Below are positions 33,651 through 41,011 of a DNA stretch of 41,011 bases, one piece after another. Origin of the DNA: Geomonas paludis (GTDB lineage: Bacteria > Desulfobacterota > Desulfuromonadia > Geobacterales > Geobacteraceae); the NCBI RefSeq assembly GCF_014193585.1, contig NZ_BLXY01000020.1:1-41011 (forward strand). Direction: 5' to 3'. A program made the translations under genes and the position numbers. Within the stretch, counting starts at the first letter, position 1, and the number at the start of each line of letters is the position of its first letter. The notes under the pieces were generated by a model. It did no database searches. It was not told the origin of the DNA and was given only the letters and a program-made list of their open reading frames with translations.

Positions 33651-34007
33651 CTACTGAGCGGCGACGTACTTCCTTTCCTTGATCCTGGAAGCCTTGCCGC
33701 GCAGCTTGCGCAGGTAGTACAGCTTCGCACGACGAACCTGGCCGCGGGTCACAACTTCGATCGCCTCGATGGACGGCGAGTGCAGCGGGAACACCCTCTC
33801 GACGCCGACGCCGTTGGAGATCTTCCTCACGGTGAAGGACTCACGGATACCGCCGTTCTGACGGCCCAGGCACACGCCCTGGAAAGCCTGGATACGGCTC
33901 TTGTCACCCTCGACGATCTTTACCTGCACCTTGATGGTGTCGCCCGGAACGAAAACCGGGATGTTCTTCTTCATCTGTGCCATTTCAATTGCGTCAATCT
34001 TGTTCAT
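33651..34007 (-). CDS. rplS: 50S ribosomal protein L19
   Basis: 118-aa ribosomal protein at the 30S-50S interface. Typical blocks: [55 protein letters not shown] and [19 protein letters not shown] lies upstream of the ATG. Last gene of the rpsP-KH-rimM-trmD operon, followed by the terminator. Confidence 0.98.
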   Translation of the reverse strand: MNKIDAIEMAQMKKNIPVFVPGDTIKVQVKIVEGDKSRIQAFQGVCLGRQNGGIRESFTVRKISNGVGVERVFPLHSPSIEAIEVVTRGQVRRAKLYYLRKLRGKASRIKERKYVAAQ

Positions 34008-34103
34008 TTGGTACTTCCTCCCTTATCTGGAACCTCTAGTCATAAGACTTAATACTGACAGTGAACCTGCGTTACCTCGACTACCAATCTATCCGCCTGG
34101 CGC

Positions 34104-34673
34104 CTAGCGCCCGAAAAGCCTGTCCAGCATGATCGATGCCGCTGACCGCACCGAGAGGTGGTTGTACTCACCCGCCCCCTTGATCGGCTCCAGCACCAGA
34201 TCGCTCTTGTTGAACACCTGCTCGATGAGCCCCCATCCGGTCCCCAGAAGCAGCAGGTATGGCTGCTCGGGGTCGGCGTCGATGAGCCCCTTCAGTTCGG
34301 CGAAGCTCACGCTGTTGGGCCTGCCGGAGGCGCCGGTGACGACGACCTTGGGCCTGCGCCCGGTACGGCTCTCGATGTCGGCGATGGTCGACTCCAGCGA
34401 CTCTTCGCACTGCAGCGTTTCCAGCGCCATCTTCCGCTTGGGGTTGTAGGTGGAGCCCCAACCGGTGAGCCAGTGCTCCCGCACCTTCTCAACGAGCTTT
34501 ATCTGCTCCTCAACCGGGGTCACGATGTAGTAGCGGGCCAGACCGAAGGTCCGCGTCAACCGCGCCATGTCGTGGATGTCCAGGTTGGTTACCGAGGTCG
34601 CCACCACGTCCTTGTGCTTGTCGTACACCGGGAAGTGGATCAGCGCCATGCTGAAATTCGCCGCCGAGGTCAT
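34104..34673 (-). CDS. SPOUT-type RNA methyltransferase between trmD and rplS
   Basis: 189-aa protein resembling the SAM-dependent RNA methyltransferase family often found beside trmD (Pfam Methyltrn_RNA_4 type). The knot-like C-terminal region has [19 protein letters not shown] and [21 protein letters not shown]-terminus [20 protein letters not shown] is characteristic. RNA target unknown. The start ATG at 34673 overlaps the trmD stop (ATGA); the ATG eight codons later is possible. A longer upstream frame is the shadow of trmD. Confidence 0.88.
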   Translation of the reverse strand: MTSAANFSMALIHFPVYDKHKDVVATSVTNLDIHDMARLTRTFGLARYYIVTPVEEQIKLVEKVREHWLTGWGSTYNPKRKMALETLQCEESLESTIADIESRTGRRPKVVVTGASGRPNSVSFAELKGLIDADPEQPYLLLLGTGWGLIEQVFNKSDLVLEPIKGAGEYNHLSVRSAASIMLDRLFGR

Positions 34674-35497
34674 GCCGTTCCGCCTTCCGCCTTCGCTAAA
34701 GCTTCCACCTTCACTGAAGTTTCGGTGGACTTGTCGGCGGACAGGTTCGCCGGCTTCGCCTTCACGTGGGGATCCAGCCCCAGCTCCTTCAGAAGTTTCT
34801 TGTCCTGCTTGCTCCACTCGATGCCGTCGAGGAGCTCGGGACGGGAGGCGAGCGTTCTCCTGATCTGCTCCTTCCTGCGCCACTTGGCGATCTCGGCATG
34901 GTTGCCGGAAAGGAGGATGTCGGGAACCTTCTCGCCCCTGAATTCGGGGGGCCTGGTGTACTGCGGGTACTCCAGAAGCCCGTCTGCAAATGAATCGTAC
35001 TGGGCCGACTCTTCGTGCCCCAGTACCCCCGGCACCAGCCGGGAGACCGCGTCGACGATCACCATGGCGGCGATCTCTCCGCCGGTCAGGACGAAATCGC
35101 CCAGGGAGATCTCGTCATCCACGAACAGGGTGCGTACCCGCTCGTCGACCCCTTCGTAGCGGCCGCAGATGATGATGAGCCCTTCCTCGCGGGAAAGCTC
35201 CTGCGCCACCTGGTGCGTGAAAGGTCGCCCCCCCGGTGTGGTGAGGATCACCTTCGAGCCGGGCCGCTTTTCCTTGACCGCCTCGATGGCGCCGGCAAGC
35301 GGCTCGACCTTCATCACCATCCCGGAGCCCCCGCCGTAAGGCGAGTCGTCGGCCGTGGCATGCTTGTCGAAAGCCCAGTCGCGGATGTTGTGCAGGCCGA
35401 TCTCGATCAACCCCTTGTCGCTTGCGCGCTTCAGGATGCTCTCGGTCAGCGGTCCCTCGAACATGGCCGGGAACAGGGTCAGTATGTCGAACTTCAT
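34670..35497 (-). CDS. trmD: tRNA (guanine-37-N1)-methyltransferase
   Basis: Methylates G37 next to the anticodon, preventing frameshifts. Motifs: [49 protein letters not shown] and [20 protein letters not shown] (trefoil knot). At 275 aa it carries about 30 extra residues at the C-terminus, low-complexity and Lys/Ala/Ser/Thr-rich (from [14 protein letters not shown] onward). It overlaps rimM upstream and the SPOUT gene downstream by four bases each. Confidence 0.97.
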   Translation of the reverse strand: MKFDILTLFPAMFEGPLTESILKRASDKGLIEIGLHNIRDWAFDKHATADDSPYGGGSGMVMKVEPLAGAIEAVKEKRPGSKVILTTPGGRPFTHQVAQELSREEGLIIICGRYEGVDERVRTLFVDDEISLGDFVLTGGEIAAMVIVDAVSRLVPGVLGHEESAQYDSFADGLLEYPQYTRPPEFRGEKVPDILLSGNHAEIAKWRRKEQIRRTLASRPELLDGIEWSKQDKKLLKELGLDPHVKAKPANLSADKSTETSVKVEALAKAEGGTA

Positions 35498-36012
35498 AGA
35501 TCGAGCAGCCCCTCGGGAAGAGAGACCGTCATGCGACCTGCCGCCAGGTCAACAGACAATACGACGTCCTCGAGCGCGGGGATGAGCACCTCGCGCCCGT
35601 CGTGTTTGACCACGTAGACGTCGTTGCTGCCGGTTTCAATGATATCGACCAGCTCGCCCAGCTCTTCCCCGTCCGACGTTACCACCTGGAGCCCCAGGAG
35701 GTCGGACCAGTAGAACTCGTCGTCGGGGAGTTCCGGGAGCGCCACCCGGTCGGCGTAGATCTCGCTGCCGACCAGGTGCAGCACCTGGTTGATGTTGTCA
35801 AACGGCTTCAGGGTCAGGATGATCCTTTTGCCGTTGGGCTTGGCGGAAACCACGGAGTACTCTTCCATGGCCCCTTTCGGAGACTTGATGAAAACGCACG
35901 TTAACTGCGAGATACTCGAGGCATCCCCCGCAAAGGGAATGACCCGCAACTGTCCCCTGATCCCGTGTGTACCCTGGATCTTGCCAATCAATAACTTTTT
36001 ACTACCAGGCAT
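35494..36012 (-). CDS. rimM: 16S rRNA processing protein RimM
   Basis: Assembly factor for the 30S head, binding S19. N-terminal beta barrel ([20 protein letters not shown]) and a PRC barrel domain ([20 protein letters not shown], then [15 protein letters not shown]). Length 172 aa is usual. Start three bases after the KH gene stop, and the end overlaps trmD by four bases. Confidence 0.96.
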   Translation of the reverse strand: MPGSKKLLIGKIQGTHGIRGQLRVIPFAGDASSISQLTCVFIKSPKGAMEEYSVVSAKPNGKRIILTLKPFDNINQVLHLVGSEIYADRVALPELPDDEFYWSDLLGLQVVTSDGEELGELVDIIETGSNDVYVVKHDGREVLIPALEDVVLSVDLAAGRMTVSLPEGLLDL

Positions 36013-36015
36013 CTA

Positions 36016-36246
36016 TCACTCTACGATTTTAAGGATGGCTTTCTTGTTATCCTTTGTTGAGACAGCGTTGAGCAAAGTACGGATCGCTTTTGCCGTGCGA
36101 CCCTCCTTGCCGATGATACGCCCCATGTCCTCTTTTGCGACGGTCAGCTTGATTACGTTGGTCTCTTCTTCCAACTCCTCTGTTGCTCTCACCTGGGTGG
36201 GATCGTCTACGAGTGCCCTGGCGATGGTCTCAACAAGCTCTTTCAT
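36016..36246 (-). CDS. khpA: KH-domain RNA-binding protein (KhpA/YlqC type)
   Basis: 76-aa protein with one KH domain, GRIIGKEGRTAKAIRTLL containing the GxxG loop (GKEG). Homologues bind RNA and pair with KhpB/Jag in some bacteria. GAGGA precedes the ATG at 36246, which is chosen over a longer frame that is antisense-like within rpsP. Position between rpsP and rimM is the conserved one. Confidence 0.95.
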   Translation of the reverse strand: MKELVETIARALVDDPTQVRATEELEEETNVIKLTVAKEDMGRIIGKEGRTAKAIRTLLNAVSTKDNKKAILKIVE

Positions 36247-36296
36247 GTCGCTATCCTCTGTAGTGTGGGATGCCGGCTGGCCGGTACTAAGAGATA

Positions 36297-36563
36297 TTAA
36301 GCGGCAGGGGCGACGAACTTCTCCCAGATGCCGGTCTTCTTCAGGATCTGCTTGACGGTGTCGGTCGGCTGAGCGCCCTTGCCGAGCCACTCCAGAGTCT
36401 TCCCTTCTTCCAGGTTGTAAACCGCCGGGTTTTTGTTCGGGTCGTAGGTACCGACGTTCTCGATGAAGCGCCCGTCCCTGCGGCTACGGCAGTCAGCAAC
36501 CACTACCTGGTAAAAGGGTTTCTTCTTAGCGCCCGCACGTGCAAGTCTGATCTTTATTGCCAT
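36297..36563 (-). CDS. rpsP: 30S ribosomal protein S16
   Basis: 88-aa small-subunit protein needed for 30S assembly. Starts [20 protein letters not shown], with [20 protein letters not shown] following, the family signature. AGGAGG upstream of the ATG. First gene of the translation operon, with its own promoter at 36632-36659. Confidence 0.98.
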   Translation of the reverse strand: MAIKIRLARAGAKKKPFYQVVVADCRSRRDGRFIENVGTYDPNKNPAVYNLEEGKTLEWLGKGAQPTDTVKQILKKTGIWEKFVAPAA

Positions 36564-36631
36564 TTCTTCCTCCTGGTGTTCTCGGATCCTTGAGATCCGC
36601 CATTGCGTGTATTGTGTTTACGATTCTGGTA

Positions 36632-36659
36632 ACTGTATCTGAGTTGGTGCAATAGTCAA
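36632..36659 (-). promoter_or_regulatory. Promoter of the rpsP operon
   Basis: Minus strand -35 TTGACT (36654-36659), 16-bp spacer, -10 TACAGT (36632-36637), about 70 bases before rpsP and just after the ffh stop codon. Confidence 0.6.
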
Positions 36660-36669
36660 AGGCAAACGC

Positions 36670-38031
36670 TTAAAAGGGGAGCATCCCTTTACCCATGCCT
36701 TTCATTCCTTTCATAAGGCCCTTCGGCCCCATCTTCTGCAACTGCTTGACCACCTTCTGAGCTTCAGTGAAACGCTTCAAGAGCTGGTTCACTTCCTGGA
36801 TGCTGGTGCCGCTACCCTTGGCGATCCTCAAACGGCGGCTGCCGTTGATGATGGTGTGGTTGGCGCGCTCCTTGGGAGTCATGGAATCGATGATCGCCTC
36901 GATCCTCTTCAGCTCCTTCTCGGAAGGCTGGGCGCCTTGCATCTGCTTCATCGCCTTGCCCATGCCGGGGATCAGGTTCATGATCGATTCCAGCGAGCCC
37001 ATCTTCTTGATCTGCTGCAGCTGGGCGCGGAAGTCCTCGAGGTCGAACTGCCCGCTCTTCTTCATCTTCTGCTGCAGCCGCTCAGCTTCCTTTTCGTCGA
37101 AGGTGGCCTGCGCCTTCTCGATCAGGGTGAGCACGTCGCCCATGCCGAGGATGCGGGAGACCAGGCGGTCGGCGTGGAACACGTCCAGCGCGTCCAGTTT
37201 CTCGCCCAAGCCAACAAATTTAACAGGTTTTCCGGTGACCGCCTTGATGGAAAGCGCCGCGCCACCCTTGGCGTCGCCGTCGAGCTTGGTCAGGATGACG
37301 CCGGTGATGCCGAGGCGGTCGTTGAAGCCCTGGGCCACGTTAACCGCTTCCTGGCCGGTCATGGCGTCGGCCACGAACAGGATCTCGCGCGGGGCGAGCT
37401 CGTCGCGGATACCTTCCAGCTCCTCCATCAGGTAGTCGTCGATCTGGTGACGGCCGGCGGTATCGAAAATGACGACGTCGAAACCGTTCAGGGTCGCGTA
37501 GCGGTGCGCATCGCGGCAGATATCCAGAGGCTTCTGGGTGGCCTCCGAGCCGAACACCTCGATGTCGAGCTGGCGGCCGAGCACCTTCAACTGCTCGATA
37601 GCGGCCGGACGGTACACGTCGGCCGGGACCAGGAGCGGCTTCTTCCTCTGCGCCTTGAGGTACTTGGCCAGCTTGCCGCACGACGTCGTCTTACCGGCGC
37701 CCTGCAGACCGACCAGCATGATCGCCACCGGCGGCTTGGCCGCCAGATCCAGCGAATTGTCCTCGCTGCCGCCCATGAGGAGCACCAGCTCGTCGTGGAC
37801 GATCTTGATCACCTGCTGCCCGGGGGCGAGGCTCTGCAGCACCTCGGTGCCGACGGCACGGGTGCGTACCTTTTCGACAAAATCCTTGACGACCTTGAAA
37901 TTAACGTCGGCTTCCAGCAGCGCAAGACGCACCTCGCGCAGCGCATCCTTGACGTTGTCCTCGGTCATTACCCCCTGGCCGCGGAGCTTCTTGAAGACCA
38001 GGTCGAGTTTATCGGAAAGAGTCGCGAACAT
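36670..38031 (-). CDS. ffh: Signal recognition particle protein Ffh (SRP54)
   Basis: GTPase that binds signal sequences with the SRP RNA and docks on FtsY. N domain 1-95; G domain with GLQGAGKTT (108-116), DTAGRHQ and TKLDGDAKGG; methionine-rich M domain after ~320 ending GMKGMGKGMLPF. Length 453 aa is standard. The ribosome site is poor. The leader has a small stem GTCAT-TTCG-ATGAC (38046-38059). Has its own promoter. Confidence 0.97.
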   Translation of the reverse strand: MFATLSDKLDLVFKKLRGQGVMTEDNVKDALREVRLALLEADVNFKVVKDFVEKVRTRAVGTEVLQSLAPGQQVIKIVHDELVLLMGGSEDNSLDLAAKPPVAIMLVGLQGAGKTTSCGKLAKYLKAQRKKPLLVPADVYRPAAIEQLKVLGRQLDIEVFGSEATQKPLDICRDAHRYATLNGFDVVIFDTAGRHQIDDYLMEELEGIRDELAPREILFVADAMTGQEAVNVAQGFNDRLGITGVILTKLDGDAKGGAALSIKAVTGKPVKFVGLGEKLDALDVFHADRLVSRILGMGDVLTLIEKAQATFDEKEAERLQQKMKKSGQFDLEDFRAQLQQIKKMGSLESIMNLIPGMGKAMKQMQGAQPSEKELKRIEAIIDSMTPKERANHTIINGSRRLRIAKGSGTSIQEVNQLLKRFTEAQKVVKQLQKMGPKGLMKGMKGMGKGMLPF

Positions 38032-38127
38032 CTATGAACCTATAAGTCATCGAAATGACGAGTTTATTTTCGCAGAAAAAACACGCGGGCCGGCAAAAGC
38101 GCACAGGTATCCCGCGGCAAGAGAGTC

Positions 38128-38157
38128 ACTTTAGTGGATATAGTCGCAAATTGTCAA
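38128..38157 (-). promoter_or_regulatory. Promoter of ffh
   Basis: Minus strand -35 TTGACA (38152-38157), 18-bp spacer, -10 TAAAGT (38128-38133), about 100 bases before the start. Confidence 0.55.
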
Positions 38158-38181
38158 GCGAAATTATCGGTGACAACGTCA

Positions 38182-38347
38182 GTTACAGCCGCACCAGCAA
38201 GGTTTCTCATATCCCCTCGCCCTCCGGGAGAGGGTGCCCGAAGGGCGGGTGAGGGCGGTGGACCGAAGGGGCATGTTGCATCGGGCAAGCCCCTCACCCC
38301 GGCCCTCTCCCGGAGGGAGAGGGGGGATACGTGTTACAGCCGCACCA
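38182..38347. mobile_element. CCCTCTCC-type repeat element, copy 3, flanked by exact 15-bp direct repeats
   Basis: Inverted arms at 38212-38258 and 38290-38326 form the core. The 15-base sequence GTTACAGCCGCACCA occurs at 38182-38196 and again at 38333-38347. The right copy covers the last codons and stop of yedF. This looks like a target duplication around an inserted 136-bp non-coding element, or a local duplication of the yedF end. No transposase inside. Confidence 0.55.
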
Positions 38348-38924
38348 CCGAGCGTGCCGTGAGCATGGTTTCGGCGATGGTGAACATGTTGGTCACCCCT
38401 CCCGCCGCCAGGGTCTCCTTCTTCTTGAAGAAGTCGAGGCAGATGCCGCAGGAGAGCACCTCCACGCCGCGGTTGCCCAACTCGTTCAGGGTCTCCACCA
38501 CCTCGGACCCCTCGGCGGCAAGGAGGACGCCGGTATTGACGAAGAAGATCCGGTCCGGCAGCTCGCTCATATCGAGAAGCGTCATGATGAAGTTCTTCAT
38601 CAAAAGCCGCCCCAACTCCTCCGGCCCGTCCCCCATCCGGTCGGAACCGATCAGCATCACGGTCGGACCGGCGACAGCGGCAGGGGCGGGTGTCGCCTCC
38701 CTGGCGGCCGTGGCGCCGGGGCCGGTGATGGTGAAGGCGAAGCCGTCTTCCAGCGGCTCCTCGTGCACCTGGTAGCCGCGCCCCTGGGCGAAGCGCTTCA
38801 CGTTCTCGCGCGGTGCGCCGTCATCCAGAAGCACGTGCAACTCACCCTGCGCCGACTCGAGCGCCCGTTTCACCTGCACTACCGGCAGCGGGCAGGCCAT
38901 ACCCCTAACGTCAAGCTTGTTCAT
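38334..38924 (-). CDS. yedF: Sulfurtransferase-like selenium metabolism protein YedF
   Basis: TusA-like N-terminal domain with Cys11 in the CPxP motif (RGMACPLPVVQVKRALES), linker rich in Ala/Pro (~70-85), and a DsrE/F-like C-terminal domain (VMLIGSDRMGDGPEELGRLL) containing SCGICLDFF. YedF proteins are linked to selenium/sulfur trafficking. The ATG at 38924 is chosen because AGGAG sits six bases upstream; an ATG two codons earlier overlaps that site. It overlaps the DUF3343 gene. Confidence 0.92.
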   Translation of the reverse strand: MNKLDVRGMACPLPVVQVKRALESAQGELHVLLDDGAPRENVKRFAQGRGYQVHEEPLEDGFAFTITGPGATAAREATPAPAAVAGPTVMLIGSDRMGDGPEELGRLLMKNFIMTLLDMSELPDRIFFVNTGVLLAAEGSEVVETLNELGNRGVEVLSCGICLDFFKKKETLAAGGVTNMFTIAETMLTARSVVRL

Positions 38925-39183
38925 TGTCATCTCCTATCTTCACGAAGCTGTCTCCGTTTTTTCTGTACAGGTCGCCCGGCAAGAGCCCCGCCTCGGCAAG
39001 CGCCCCTTCCACCTCGCCCCTGACATCTTCCGCGTACCTGATGGCCAGGCCACAGTCGGCGGCGAGCGCGCGCGGCGCCGGGATGAGTTGTATTTTGAGC
39101 TGCTTATCCTTTAAGAGCCGCTCCGCCTCCATCACGCGGTGGATGGAATTGAAGATGGCCACGAAATCACCGTCTTTTATCAC
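38911..39183 (-). CDS. DUF3343 putative Se/S carrier protein
   Basis: 90-aa protein of the DUF3343 family, commonly next to yedF and proposed to carry sulfur or selenium. Pattern FVAIFNSIHRVMEAERLLKD, LIPAPRALAADCGLAIRY includes the conserved Cys after the PxPR segment. GTG start with AAGGAG seven bases upstream. The yedF start lies inside its last codons, so the two are coupled. Confidence 0.9.
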   Translation of the reverse strand: MIKDGDFVAIFNSIHRVMEAERLLKDKQLKIQLIPAPRALAADCGLAIRYAEDVRGEVEGALAEAGLLPGDLYRKNGDSFVKIGDDNEQA

Positions 39184-39227
39184 AGCAACTCCTTATCCTC
39201 GTTGAAAAGCAAAGCCATAGAAGCACA

Positions 39228-39256
39228 TTGACAAAGAGAGGTCAAACCCATAGTAT
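39228..39256 (+). promoter_or_regulatory. Promoter of the two-TM protein gene
   Basis: -35 TTGACA (39228-39233), 17-bp spacer, -10 TAGTAT (39251-39256), about 20 bases before the start codon. Confidence 0.65.
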
Positions 39257-39276
39257 TACCCACCCGAGAGGTAAAC

Positions 39277-39540
39277 ATGGAAACAGTGCTTTACGCAGCG
39301 GCACTCGTAGTTCTGGCCACGTTGATCAACATCCCCCTGGGGTACCAGAGACAGTCCTACCCGAAGTTCTCCTTCGGCTGGTACTTCTACGTCCACATCT
39401 CCATCCCCGCCATCATCTACTTCAGGATCAAGACCGGCCTCGGCTGGGGCTTCATCCCCTTCAGCATATCCAGCGCCGTATTGGGCCAGATCATCGGCGG
39501 CAGGATGTACCGCAAGAGACACCCGGTTGACGAGCAATAA
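39277..39540 (+). CDS. Small membrane protein, two or three TM segments, unknown function
   Basis: 87-aa protein: hydrophobic segment at ~4-22 (LYAAALVVLATLINIPLGYQ), a second at ~36-50 (FYVHISIPAIIYFRI), a third weaker one at ~55-75, and a basic C-terminal tail GGRMYRKRHP likely in the cytoplasm. I do not recognise the family. GAGAGG precedes the ATG and a strong promoter lies upstream. It ends ten bases before the DUF721 gene. Confidence 0.78.
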   Translation: METVLYAAALVVLATLINIPLGYQRQSYPKFSFGWYFYVHISIPAIIYFRIKTGLGWGFIPFSISSAVLGQIIGGRMYRKRHPVDEQ

Positions 39541-39550
39541 GCGCCCCAAG

Positions 39551-40009
39551 ATGAAAAGGCCGGCGCCGGTCACCGACCTCCTCACCGCCCTGTTGCGCGG
39601 CACCCCGGCAGAGCTGAGGCTCAAGGAGGGGCGCATCTGGGAAGTCTGGGACGAGGCCGTCGGCGACAAGATCGCCGCCCATGCCCAGCCCGCCACCTTC
39701 CGCGAAGGCACCCTCACCCTCCACGTCGACAGTCCTCCTTGGCTGCAGCAACTCACCTACCTGAAGAAAGAGTTGATCTCCAAGGTGAACGAGGCCCTCG
39801 ACCAGGAACTGGTAAAAGAGATCCAGCTCAAGAGCGGCAAAGTCAGAAAGCCCTCCGGCACCGTGATAAACAAGCCAGCGCGGCGTGAATTGAGTGCGGA
39901 GGAACAGGCTTGGGCCAAGGAGCAGGCCGAGTCCGCCGCCGACCCCGAACTGCGCGCCATCTTCGAGAGTCTGATCCGGAAGGATCGGGAACACCAGAAA
40001 AAAGACTAA
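39551..40009 (+). CDS. DUF721 / DciA-like protein
   Basis: 152-aa protein with the DUF721 domain at ~5-90 (ELRLKEGRIWEVWDEAVGDK, then FREGTLTLHVDSPPWLQQLT). DciA members of this family load replicative helicase DnaB where DnaC is absent; whether this copy does so is inference. The C-terminal half is charged and helical (EEQAWAKEQAESAADPELRA). The ATG at 39551 has no clear ribosome site; a TTG at 39527 overlapping the previous gene is the alternative. Its stop codon lies in the adjacent repeat arm. Confidence 0.82.
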   Translation: MKRPAPVTDLLTALLRGTPAELRLKEGRIWEVWDEAVGDKIAAHAQPATFREGTLTLHVDSPPWLQQLTYLKKELISKVNEALDQELVKEIQLKSGKVRKPSGTVINKPARRELSAEEQAWAKEQAESAADPELRAIFESLIRKDREHQKKD

Positions 40010-40115
40010 AACCTTTAACAAGGAGAACATCTGAGGACTTCTGAGAAGTGCAGGAGTTTCACCCCCGTTTTACGGTTTTCTCAGATTTCCTCCCCAACTC
40101 CTTGTTAACGGTTTA
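40008..40115. repeat. ATCTGAG inverted repeat element, copy 2
   Basis: Arms 40008-40047 and about 40075-40115 match the element at 33457-33586. It occupies the whole space between two convergent genes, and the outer ends contribute the TAA stop codons of both. Confidence 0.8.
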
Positions 40116-40862
40116 ATGCTCTTCGACTTTACGGTAAATTCTCAACTTCTCGCTGCTGTACCCGCCATCCTCGCCTCTGACCATCAAGGGCGGCTCCACC
40201 TTCAACTCTCCCGCTCTCCCTTTCGCCAACTCGATCATGAACATCCTGGCATCCATCGAGCTGTTGCCATGCACCATGCGCAGTCTCAGCGGCGCGAGCT
40301 TTTGCACGGCTGCCTGCGCCATCAGCTCCGCCAGCCGGCAGGTATGGTAGATGAGGCAGATGCGTCCCGAAGGTTTCACCAGGTACTTAGCCGCCGCCAG
40401 GAAATCTGCCAGTGTGGCGCTCGTTTCGTGGCGGGCCTCGTCGCGCCCGGCGCGGGGACTGATCTTGCCGGTGCCCGGGCGGCGGTAGGGAGGATTGGAG
40501 ACCACGAGGTCGAAGCTGTCCACCGGGAAATGCGTCTTCAGCGACAAGACGTCATCCTCGACGATGCATACCCGTTCCGTGAGGCCGTTCAGCACAACAT
40601 TGCGGGCGGCGATGTCCGCCATCACCTGTTGGAACTCGATCGCCGTCACCGATGAGTTTTGACCCAGGCGTGCCAGGAGCAGTGCGATCACCCCGCAGCC
40701 GGTGCCGAGGTCCGCGCAGGACTCGCCGTCCCGCACCCCGGCGAAGTCCGCCAGAAGCAGCGGGTCCACCGAGAACCGGTACCCATGCCGCGGCTGTATG
40801 ATGCGCAAGTCATACCCAGACAATTCGTCCAGGGTTTCTAGATCAGAATTGAGGTTCTGCAT
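40113..40862 (-). CDS. TrmN6-like tRNA(Val) adenine-37 N6-methyltransferase
   Basis: Class I SAM methyltransferase of the YfiC/TrmN6 group. SAM motif I is DLGTGCGVIALLLARLG. The catalytic NPPY is in DLVVSNPPYRRPGTGKISPR, typical of N6-adenine methylation, and the N-terminus IIQPRHGYRFSVDPLLLADF is the family hallmark. Length 249 aa. Likely modifies A37 of tRNA1(Val), by homology only. No good ribosome site seen. Confidence 0.88.
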   Translation of the reverse strand: MQNLNSDLETLDELSGYDLRIIQPRHGYRFSVDPLLLADFAGVRDGESCADLGTGCGVIALLLARLGQNSSVTAIEFQQVMADIAARNVVLNGLTERVCIVEDDVLSLKTHFPVDSFDLVVSNPPYRRPGTGKISPRAGRDEARHETSATLADFLAAAKYLVKPSGRICLIYHTCRLAELMAQAAVQKLAPLRLRMVHGNSSMDARMFMIELAKGRAGELKVEPPLMVRGEDGGYSSEKLRIYRKVEEH

Positions 40863-40915
40863 TTAAAGTCCAAACCAGTTGCTCACGCAAAGCCGCAAAG
40901 CAACCGTGTTCTCTG

Positions 40916-41011
40916 TCAAGCAAAAGCGTGGCTATCGCTCCAAGGCTGGTTATCTCTGAGCATTGCATTCAGTATGACCAGGAGCTTTCGCATCGTAGCG
41001 GTTATAGCCAC
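40916..41011 (-). pseudogene. 3' end of an IS110-family transposase gene (cut by window edge)
   Basis: Minus strand from the window edge reads VAITATMRKLLVILNAMLRD, then NQPWSDSHAFA and a stop. The block ATMRKLLVILNAMLRDNQPW is the C-terminal signature of IS110-family DEDD transposases. Only 31 codons are visible, so whether the full gene is intact cannot be told; I use this type only because it is partial here. The stop is 53 bases from the TrmN6-like gene start. Confidence 0.75.

Noticed and set aside
38182..38347. tRNA-type attachment site or integron site
   Set aside because: The 15-bp direct repeat encloses only the non-coding inverted repeat; there is no tRNA gene, integrase or attC-like core.

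Overview
This is a GC-rich, gene-dense bacterial chromosome segment. Gene content and protein flavour point to the Geobacter/Citrifermentans/Geomonas group (Desulfuromonadota/Geobacterales): an orphan NtrC-type regulator coupled to TlpA/CcdA, the TusA-like YedF with a DUF3343 partner, GH57 with glgA glycogen genes, and many kinds of intergenic inverted repeats. That placement is my inference from family resemblance; no search was run. The window is mostly housekeeping and core metabolism, and I found no obvious defence island, prophage or secondary-metabolite cluster.

Left edge (1-1400): the first ~540 bases look like the upstream region of a ribosomal RNA operon transcribed leftward out of the window, with three stacked sigma70-type promoters and a boxA-like element. 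Next is a leftward XRE-cupin regulator whose promoter holds a 9-bp inverted repeat, facing a rightward promoter for a lipoprotein-type Do protease.

1400-6200 (rightward): Do protease, a conserved-looking 87-aa protein, terminator, rluD, pgeF and a lipoprotein with a Pro/Ala tail. 6200-16100 (leftward): a glycogen/polysaccharide block, in transcription order histidine kinase, receiver protein, nucleotidyltransferase fused to a degenerate phosphohexomutase, GH57 enzyme, glgA, a 54-aa acidic protein and a strong terminator; a Crp/Fnr regulator lies upstream. 16200-19400 (rightward): lptF-lptG, the inner-membrane part of LPS export, then a secreted IPT/TIG-repeat protein.

19400-25050 (leftward): an overlapping operon of sigma54 response regulator, TlpA-like thioredoxin, CcdA and a VOC protein; then an 86-aa protein, a polyprenyl diphosphate synthase, and a 156-aa protein with a Fis-like C-terminus. 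25300-28600 (rightward): pgi, threonine aldolase, csaA. 28700-33450 (leftward): rsmI, a NAD synthetase split into overlapping nadE and glutaminase-like genes, a DUF4149-like membrane protein, yraN-like nuclease, rnhB. 33650-38030 (leftward): a classical translation operon rpsP-KH-rimM-trmD-SPOUT methyltransferase-rplS with its own promoter and terminator, preceded by ffh. 38330-40860: yedF with its DUF3343 partner (leftward), a two-TM protein and a DUF721/DciA-like protein (rightward), and a TrmN6-like methyltransferase (leftward). The right edge cuts into the 3' end of an IS110-family transposase gene.

The least explained parts are between genes. At least seven families of long imperfect inverted repeats occupy the gaps, several in more than one copy, and one is flanked by an exact 15-bp direct repeat that includes the end of yedF. 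Other points of note: the hexomutase domain has lost all four catalytic loops, several start sites need moving because promoters overlap the longer start, and two very short genes are easy to miss.
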